From Hymenopus coronatus (lineage: Eukaryota; Arthropoda; Insecta; Mantodea; Hymenopodidae): a stretch of DNA of 64,000 nucleotides. The notes below the pieces were generated by a model. It searched no databases, was not told where the DNA came from, and saw only the letters and a list, made by a program, of their open reading frames with translations. Made by a program: the position numbers and the translations under genes. The stretch is taken from positions 60,886,765 to 60,950,764 of the forward strand of contig CM060890.1 of assembly GCA_030762935.1 (NCBI GenBank), read 5' to 3'. Shown here piece after piece: positions 58,464-64,000 of the stretch; position 1 is the stretch's first letter, and the number at the start of each line of letters is the position of its first letter.

Positions 58464-60231
58464 GGCAGGCAGGCAGGCAGGTAGATTGTGTATTTGCCAT
58501 AACAATACGAGTTTGTGTAGCAACGTCAACAAATGTATAAATAACAAAACAAGTTACAAAAACATATTACTTTTACAAGTATAAAACTCTGAAACAGTGT
58601 ACAATGGATTGGAGAGCAGAACAGTCTTAAGTTTTCTTTTGAATAATGATAAGGACAAGGTTTTTACATTATTAGGAAGGCTATTAAATAATTTTAAAGA
58701 TATGGTTTCAAATCAGTTTTGGACTTCGCTATACTTACAATTTGTAATATAAATATTTTCAGTATTTCTTGTAGAATAATTGTGAACAGAGGAACCAATG
58801 TATAAGAATTTATATTTATTTTGACAAATAGTAAACAATTAAGAACATATAAAGATACCATCGTCAATATACCCAATTTAATAAAAAAAGGTTTGAGATG
58901 TGTCCTAGGGGATACACCACTCATAAGCCTAATGCCTTTCTTTTGAAGCACAAAAACTTTATTGCCAGAAACATGGTTGCCCCAGAATAAAATACCATAT
59001 TCATATGGTTATTTATGCACCCATAATATATGCTTTTCAGGGCATTCAAAGATAAATATTTTTTAAAAATTCTTAATAAAAAGAGTCGTCTGCTTATTTT
59101 ACTTGCAACACTGTTGATATGGCTATGCCAACCTAAACACGGTTGGATATTAATTCCTAAAAATTTAACAGAGTTAGCAACAGAATCTGAGCTAGATAAA
59201 TTAACATTAAAAGCTAAATCAACAGTTTTGTTATAATTAACAATAAGGCTATTGTGTGTACACCAGATTTCAATTATATTGGATAACATTACAATTTTAG
59301 GGTCCATAAGAGATCTATCTTTAAGAGAGATATTGATTGCCAAATCATCAGCATAGAGGTAGGTCTTTAAACAATTGTCTTGAACGTTATATGGGAAATC
59401 ATTAATATAAATGATAAAAAACAGGGGTCCAAGTATGGAGCCCTGTGGAACACCATGTTCTACCAATTTGAATTGTGAATGTTTACATTTACATAAAAAG
59501 ACTGATACCTATTTAATAAATTTGATCTAACCAGTTTCAAACTATGATCAAAACCATAAAATTTAAGTTCTTTAAGCAAGGTATCATGTGAAATAGTATC
59601 AAAAGCTTTGGTCAGATCAAAAACCTGCTATGAACGGTGTCCCCTCTTTCAATGCACTAGTATGTTCTGGTCATAAAAGAAACTATGGCATCAACGTTTA
59701 GTTCTAAAGGCAAACTGATTATCTGAAAATAGCGAGTTCTCTTGAAAATATTTAGTAATTTGTTTACTTAACAGAATTTCAAACATCTTAGACATTATTG
59801 GTAATATACAAATAGGTCTATTATTAATCAATTCATGTTTGTCTCCCTTTTTATGTATGGGTATAACCTTGGCATATTTAAACTCATATGGAAACACATC
59901 TAAACAAATGTTATAAATATAGGTCAGCGGCTCGGAAATAAATGCAGAGGCATGCTTCAGAATTTTAGAATTGAGCCCAAAAACATCAAGACAGGCACTG
60001 TTATGCCAGAATAGCTGAATAAACATTCTCAACACTCTGAAATTTAAAGCTGCATTTAATTTTAGGAATATTATTCATAAATAAAAGCGCCTCATTATTA
60101 CTGTTAGGTAGAATTTTTACAATATCTTTTACCTTGTCGATAAAAAATAGGTTAAAAGTATCAGCAGTCAAGTCAGATGGGATATTAGTAGCCTTAGAAC
60201 TCTTATTTGTATAAGTCGATGCCACAGACCA
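58464..60231 (-). mobile_element. CR1/Jockey-like LINE, 5'-truncated, inserted in SINE S1
   Basis: On the minus strand the element runs from 60231 (5', inside the ORF2 N-terminal half of the RT region) to 58464 (3'). It ends in a CCTG tetranucleotide tract (CCTGCCTGCCTGCCTATG) as expected of CR1/L2-like 3' ends. It interrupts an S1 SINE; AGATA occurs at both borders as a possible short target duplication. No 5' UTR, ORF1 or endonuclease is present. Confidence 0.8.
58694..60225 (-). pseudogene. LINE reverse transcriptase, frameshifted
   Basis: Four frame blocks read in order. 60225-60001 lies upstream of the core. 60035-59691 has FKYAKVIPIHKKGDKHELIN and NRPICILPIMSKMFEILLSK (RT motifs 1-2). 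A stretch near 59600 reads DLTKAFDTISHDTLL (motif A Asp). 59466-58921 has EHGVPQGSILGPLFFIIYIN and TYLYADDLAI (motifs B and C, the YADD catalytic pair). 58951-58694 has the C-terminal RLMSGVSPRTHLKPFF block. Several stops and shifts make it inactive. Motif set and C-terminal block fit the CR1/Jockey group, with clade unresolved. Confidence 0.8.
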
Positions 60232-60465
60232 GATAAATAACTCGCCTCTTACATAGACGGTCCGGATTCGATCCCAAGCGACCGCATGTAAGATTTATGG
60301 TGGACAAAGCGGAGCAGGGGCGGGTTTTCTCCTGGTTCTACGGTTTCCTCCAACATCGCATTCCTGCTCCATCTTCATTCATGTATCATCAATGTCATCG
60401 CCTGCGGTGCCATAAGTAATTAAAACACTACAAAACATTAAACACTACAAAAAAAAAAAAAACAT
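60232..60465 (+). repeat. SINE S1, body and tail, split from its head
   Basis: ACTCGCCTCTTACATAGACGG and GATTCGATCCCAAGCG (B box), then GACAAAGCGGAGCAGGGGCG, the GCTCCATCTTCATTC block and CCTGCGGTGCCATAAGTAAT. It ends AACACTACAAAAAA. Confidence 0.8.
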
Positions 60466-60469
60466 TATA

Positions 60470-61605
60470 ATGAAGTTATGAACTTATAGCTTTAAACGTG
60501 TATTTACGGCAATTTGATCAATAAAGCATGTAATCAATCATAACATGTTTAAAGCACTCTGCATTCTGTAATAAGCAATATAGATTTAATGAATACTCTA
60601 AACAATAATGCTCAATTATACCGTCTTCTAGTGAATTCCAAATTCCATATTTTTGATAGTGGAGATTTCAAACATTGTATATTTATTTCTCTTACTTGTA
60701 GTAATCTCTCTGCAAAATTTAAGCCTTATACTCTATAGCTACCATAACATTAATTTATTAATTAAAAACTTAATTGATTGATATAAAATGTATCTTGTAG
60801 ATCATTTTTAATGTTTTATGTATAACATTTGCTAATCATATTCTTAATGAACAAACTAAATTAAGTTTTGTCTTATTTTCTGTATAATGAAATACAGTCA
60901 AATAAATAGTCAACTAATTCTCATCAAAACACAAACTAGGTAATTATTAAACAAAACAACATAAAACCGTTATTCTCTAAATGTCATAATAATGCGGTCT
61001 TAGCTACTCCAAATGGGACTTTTTATTCTAAGAAAAACGTAGTCTTGAGAAACGGAGATAATAAGAATGTGCTCACTATTATAAATGCGGGTAATCTCAT
61101 TTTAAATGACCATTAAAAATTTAAAAATGGCGCAGAGTAAATCGGAAAGTAAACAAGGAAAAAAGAGTTTAGTATATAAACAAAAAGTTACCAATTTGGC
61201 TCGAAACCAAGGATTTACAGTTGATTGTACCCGCAAGTGCTTTTTTCGGATATGCAATAATGGATTAGTAAAATTAAGAGGAAAATAATATTTAGTTTAT
61301 TTGTCAAATGAACATCCGTTTAGCTACCCAAAACTTTTAAAAATAACCGTACGTACACAGTTCTTCGTGGTTGCTATATAATCATATAACTCCTGAATAC
61401 TGACAAATCCCAGCTGCTAATGCTTATATAATATATAAAAATTATATAATATTTACATATTATATATGCACAACAGGTTGTTTGAGATATAAATACAGAT
61501 ATTTTATTGGCCAGTGAGAACATTACATCAATATTTATTTCGTTTGCGGACTAATTAATAATTAATAGTAGTATCTTTTCAAGTTGGTTAGTTCCTCCGT
61601 AAGGA
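60470..61605. other. Very AT-rich intergenic DNA
   Basis: No REP or SINE is seen. A small ORF inside is listed separately. The stretch 61415-61480 is an ATATAT-rich low-complexity patch. Confidence 0.55.
61127..61288 (+). CDS. Speculative 53-codon small ORF, unrecognised
   Basis: The ATG at 61127 sits in an A-at-minus-3, G-at-plus-4 context (AAAAATGGCG), and the frame runs to TAA at 61286-61288. The product would be Lys/Ser-rich at the start (SKSESKQGKKSL) with three Cys near the end (CTRKCFFRIC). AT-rich DNA gives Lys-rich frames easily, and no family or neighbour supports it. It may be a chance ORF or the end of a longer lost coding sequence. Confidence 0.15.
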   Translation: MAQSKSESKQGKKSLVYKQKVTNLARNQGFTVDCTRKCFFRICNNGLVKLRGK

Positions 61606-61609
61606 GCGC

Positions 61610-61860
61610 AGACACAAGCCCTAGTACGTATTCATTCTCTCAGGTAGCGCGGGCCAGAAGGAATAATGCACGGTGTGCGGGGCTCGCAATAACGAATGTT
61701 GTATCGGAACCAGTTCGAAGACTTTTTGCAAGGCCACACTACCTAGTCCATACTGAATAACCTAGGCCAGCAGGTCACGCATTGAGATTAAGCACGTGAA
61801 AGCCAAAGGATGGTTTACTGATTGACGTCGTTTATTTCGTGTCTGTTAGGACTATGAAAA
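61610..61860. other. GC-balanced unassigned block
   Basis: Composition rises sharply for about 220 bp. A weak resemblance to 5S rRNA internal control sequence (AGATTAAGCACGT, then GGATGG) is not enough to call a 5S gene or 5S-derived SINE. Confidence 0.3.
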
Positions 61861-61866
61861 ACCATG

Positions 61867-61979
61867 TTAATTCGAAATCTTCTCGGGCTTCTAGCCAGGT
61901 AAAAACTTGGCTTGACCTGGCTAGAAGCCCGAGAAGATTTTGAATTAACACGTCGCCAGGAAAGCTTCAGTTCTTATTT
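61867..61979. mobile_element. Second copy of the 41.5 kb hairpin family
   Basis: Arms of 34 nt (61867-61900 and 61915-61948) match inverted with one mismatch. They equal the outer parts of the 41.5 kb arms. The unpaired tail CACGTCGCCAGGAAAGC... is on the right, so the copy is in opposite orientation. The inner part with CTGAAGA and GAAACG is missing because the inversion point lies further out. Confidence 0.75.
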
Positions 61980-61984
61980 CATTA

Positions 61985-62805
61985 TAATGTTATTTGGATT
62001 TATAAGGTAAATGTAAGGAATTATTTGCATCTGGAAAACAGTTACGACGCTTTCATAAATGAGACCTTTTTTTATCATCGACTTGTAGACGAAGGTTGTT
62101 ATAAAACGGAAATAATGAAACCGATGTTTTAAAAAATAGTGCAGCATGAAAATACAAGATTTAGGTTGTAATGTTACCTTTGGCAATTTGGGAAGGCGAG
62201 TAAAGTACCTCCAGAAGATAGAACTATGTTCAGATAAAAGAGGTGGTTTGTAGATGGTAGGGCGATATTTGGTCAATGCCAACATTTATTGTATAATATG
62301 AATAAGATACAATTATTAGTAAATAAATATACTAATAAATGTAAATATTATAAATAGATATTTTATAAACAATTTAATTTAGGACAATTATAGTAATATT
62401 AAAATTATGAAAATAATTATTAAATTGAATAAAAAGAATGGTGAAAGAGTTGATTATGGTTTAGTTCAATATGTTAAGGAAATCTTTTCGGGTGGTAAAT
62501 TATTTTTTTTCAATTGTTTTAATTTAAGTTTATTTGCAGTTTGTACTTATAGTTAATTATCTGTAGAATAACTCTATAAAAATGTAGATTCAATTTGAAA
62601 ATAAGGAATAATATCTGGAATATTAGCCCTGGTTTAAGTAAATAGGTGCCAAAATAAGAGTTTAAATTTTAGTGCCAACATAAACAGTTCTGCTCCTTAT
62701 GGTCACATTTTATGAACGAGGGTGACAGTATACTGCGACCTCATGGGAACGGTTAAACTCAAACTTCACCACCTCTCCCTTTTTCGGGTTAATGTGAACA
62801 CTTGA
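61985..62805. other. Anonymous AT-rich intergenic DNA
   Basis: A 103-codon frame with an ATG on the minus strand (62285-61974) has no recognisable domain. Otherwise nothing is seen. Confidence 0.5.
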
Positions 62806-62811
62806 ATATTA

Positions 62812-63433
62812 AATTATACTCATTCAAATGTCACTTCAAACTTTAAATCGCTATAAATATTCCAATATTTGAGATGGGGTAAAAACAAAATAAGTCACAT
62901 ACTGGGCGAGCAATGAAGCTTAGTTTTCTTTTCTTTCTTTTGTTTGCAGCTCAGCGCTACAATTGTAACAGTTTTGTCGAATAAAACATTATTCATACCC
63001 CTATAAGAATTTGTTAGCTTAAAATGTATGGCTCTATCACCAAATGATAGAATACAGCTGATTCAATGTTATTATCATCATGCAAGATGACACTCGCTCC
63101 ATATCTACAAAACAATTATCCAGATCTCAATCCGGCCGACTTTTTTGGTTGTGGGCTTACCTTAAAAAACGAGTTTTTCTGACATATGTAATAACCCGGC
63201 AGCAACTGAAAGATGCAAGCAATTGCTAATATTCAAAGAATCCGCTATGTAATGCATACAGTCGTAGAAGGAATGTGTATGTTGAACAAGAGAACGGAGG
63301 GCATATTGCCAATATTTTATAAAATCTAATTGTTTTTATAATATAAGGCTGGTTTTGGTTTTCTTTCCTATTTCAAACATTATTTATATTTATGACGGTT
63401 TAAGTTTTAAGTAACTTTTGAAATACCCTACGC
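62812..63433 (+). mobile_element. Internally deleted mariner-like element
   Basis: Inverted ends of about 55 bp with roughly 75-80% identity lie at about 62823-62877 and 63367-63422 (TTCAAATGTCACTTCAAAC versus TTCAAAAGTTACTTAAAAC read inward), with TA at each border. Inside, the ATG at 63028 opens MALSPNDRIQLIQCYYHHA, a transposase N-terminus. It jumps directly to a C-terminal part (NPADFF..W, KKRVFLTYVITRQQLKDA, GHIANIL-stop) spread over frames. The middle, including the first two catalytic residues, is missing. This is a MITE-style deletion derivative. Confidence 0.65.
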
Positions 63434-63434
63434 T

Positions 63435-64000
63435 ATTTTTATGAGGGCAGAGAAACCGCTTTATATTCCGTTGTCGTTCTCGCTCCTATTATCGTTCCCA
63501 GTTTATTGCCCATCGTCACAAACATAACTTTTGAGAGAGTGAATTTTATGACAATCAGTGCCGAAATGCTGCGTTAAGCTCTGGAAAGGCACATCTGCTT
63601 TAAATGCGGTCATGAGATGCTGAAACATACGCAGTACTAACGTCCCTGGAAGGCGTTAACTAAACTAAACTACATTATAAACGCAAGTTCCATCGTAATA
63701 TAGACACTAATGTGGTTTAGAATTACCTTGTTAATCTTCTGCCTTACAAAGTATGAGTGCAGGAGCTTCTTACGATAGTATCGGACGGTATTGAACTCGT
63801 TACTTTCGGATTCAAAGGATTGTGGCCACCAAACAATGTAACAGAGCAGCACGTGCGTTCCAAGTTTTATAGAAATCGATAAAGCTATTGAAAAGCCGAA
63901 AGGGCAAACAATGCGCGCGCATAAAGCCAAATACTGATATCCGTGTATGACAGTAGGCGTTATCTTTGGCTGTCCCGTAATTAGTTCATAGCAGGACACA
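63435..64000. other. Intergenic end of window, SINE-like traces
   Basis: 63.56-63.66 kb (GGAAAGGCACATCTGC, GGCGTTAACTAAACTAAAC) looks like a SINE 3' tail with a TAAAC repeat. 63.78-63.84 kb carries a B-box-like GAGTTCAATACC on the minus strand. Neither is complete enough to assign. No gene is visible. Confidence 0.35.

Noticed and set aside
61700..61850. 5S rRNA-like sequence
   Set aside because: Only short scattered matches to the internal control region are seen, without 5S secondary structure or length.
61974..62285. A 103-codon minus-strand ORF with an ATG start
   Set aside because: No domain, no neighbouring exon and AT-driven composition; it adjoins a hairpin element and could be repeat sequence.

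Overview
The window is a piece of a eukaryotic, AT-rich, repeat-laden nuclear genome, almost certainly arthropod. The evidence is one long gene clearly orthologous to insect Tollo (Toll-8), a very high load of tRNA-derived SINEs, mariner-type transposases, CR1/Jockey-like and RNase H-bearing LINE fragments, and hairpin elements of Penelope-like character. I cannot fix the order or species from the sequence alone.

The only gene I can support as intact is Tollo at 7.5-11.6 kb (+). It is a single 4 kb coding exon encoding a complete Toll-family receptor: signal peptide, about 23 LRRs, Cys-rich LRR-CT and LRR-NT, about 5 more LRRs, second LRR-CT, transmembrane helix, TIR domain and a low-complexity tail. 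A GC-richer, CpG-bearing leader (6.6-7.2 kb) precedes it. A strong splice-donor match lies 17 nt after the stop, with poly(A) signals about 90 nt downstream. A weak frame-disrupted exon-like segment lies at 16.1-16.4 kb.

Everything else looks like transposon-derived or anonymous intergenic DNA. The dominant component is one dispersed repeat that I call REP (full copies about 0.83-0.95 kb). Over 20 full or partial copies in both orientations make up roughly a quarter of the window. In my convention the + orientation begins ACTTTCTCTAC and ends ACACATCAGATTTTTA. REP copies are absent from about 3.2 to 18.4 kb around Tollo and after 58.4 kb.

REP copies have been hit by later insertions. A MULE with inverted ends and a SINE sit in the copy at 34.4-36.5 kb. 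Hairpin elements sit in the copies at 41.2-42.1 kb and 57.4-58.4 kb. A LINE has split a SINE at 58.4-60.5 kb. Mariner-type remnants occur at 16.9-17.7 kb (fold-back), 48.0-49.2 kb (nearly full length), 55.2-55.5 kb and 62.8-63.4 kb (internally deleted).

For SINEs I use local labels S1-S8 based on shared head and tail sequences; these are not database names. Repeat borders were set by eye and are usually good to 10-30 bp. I did no alignment or database search.
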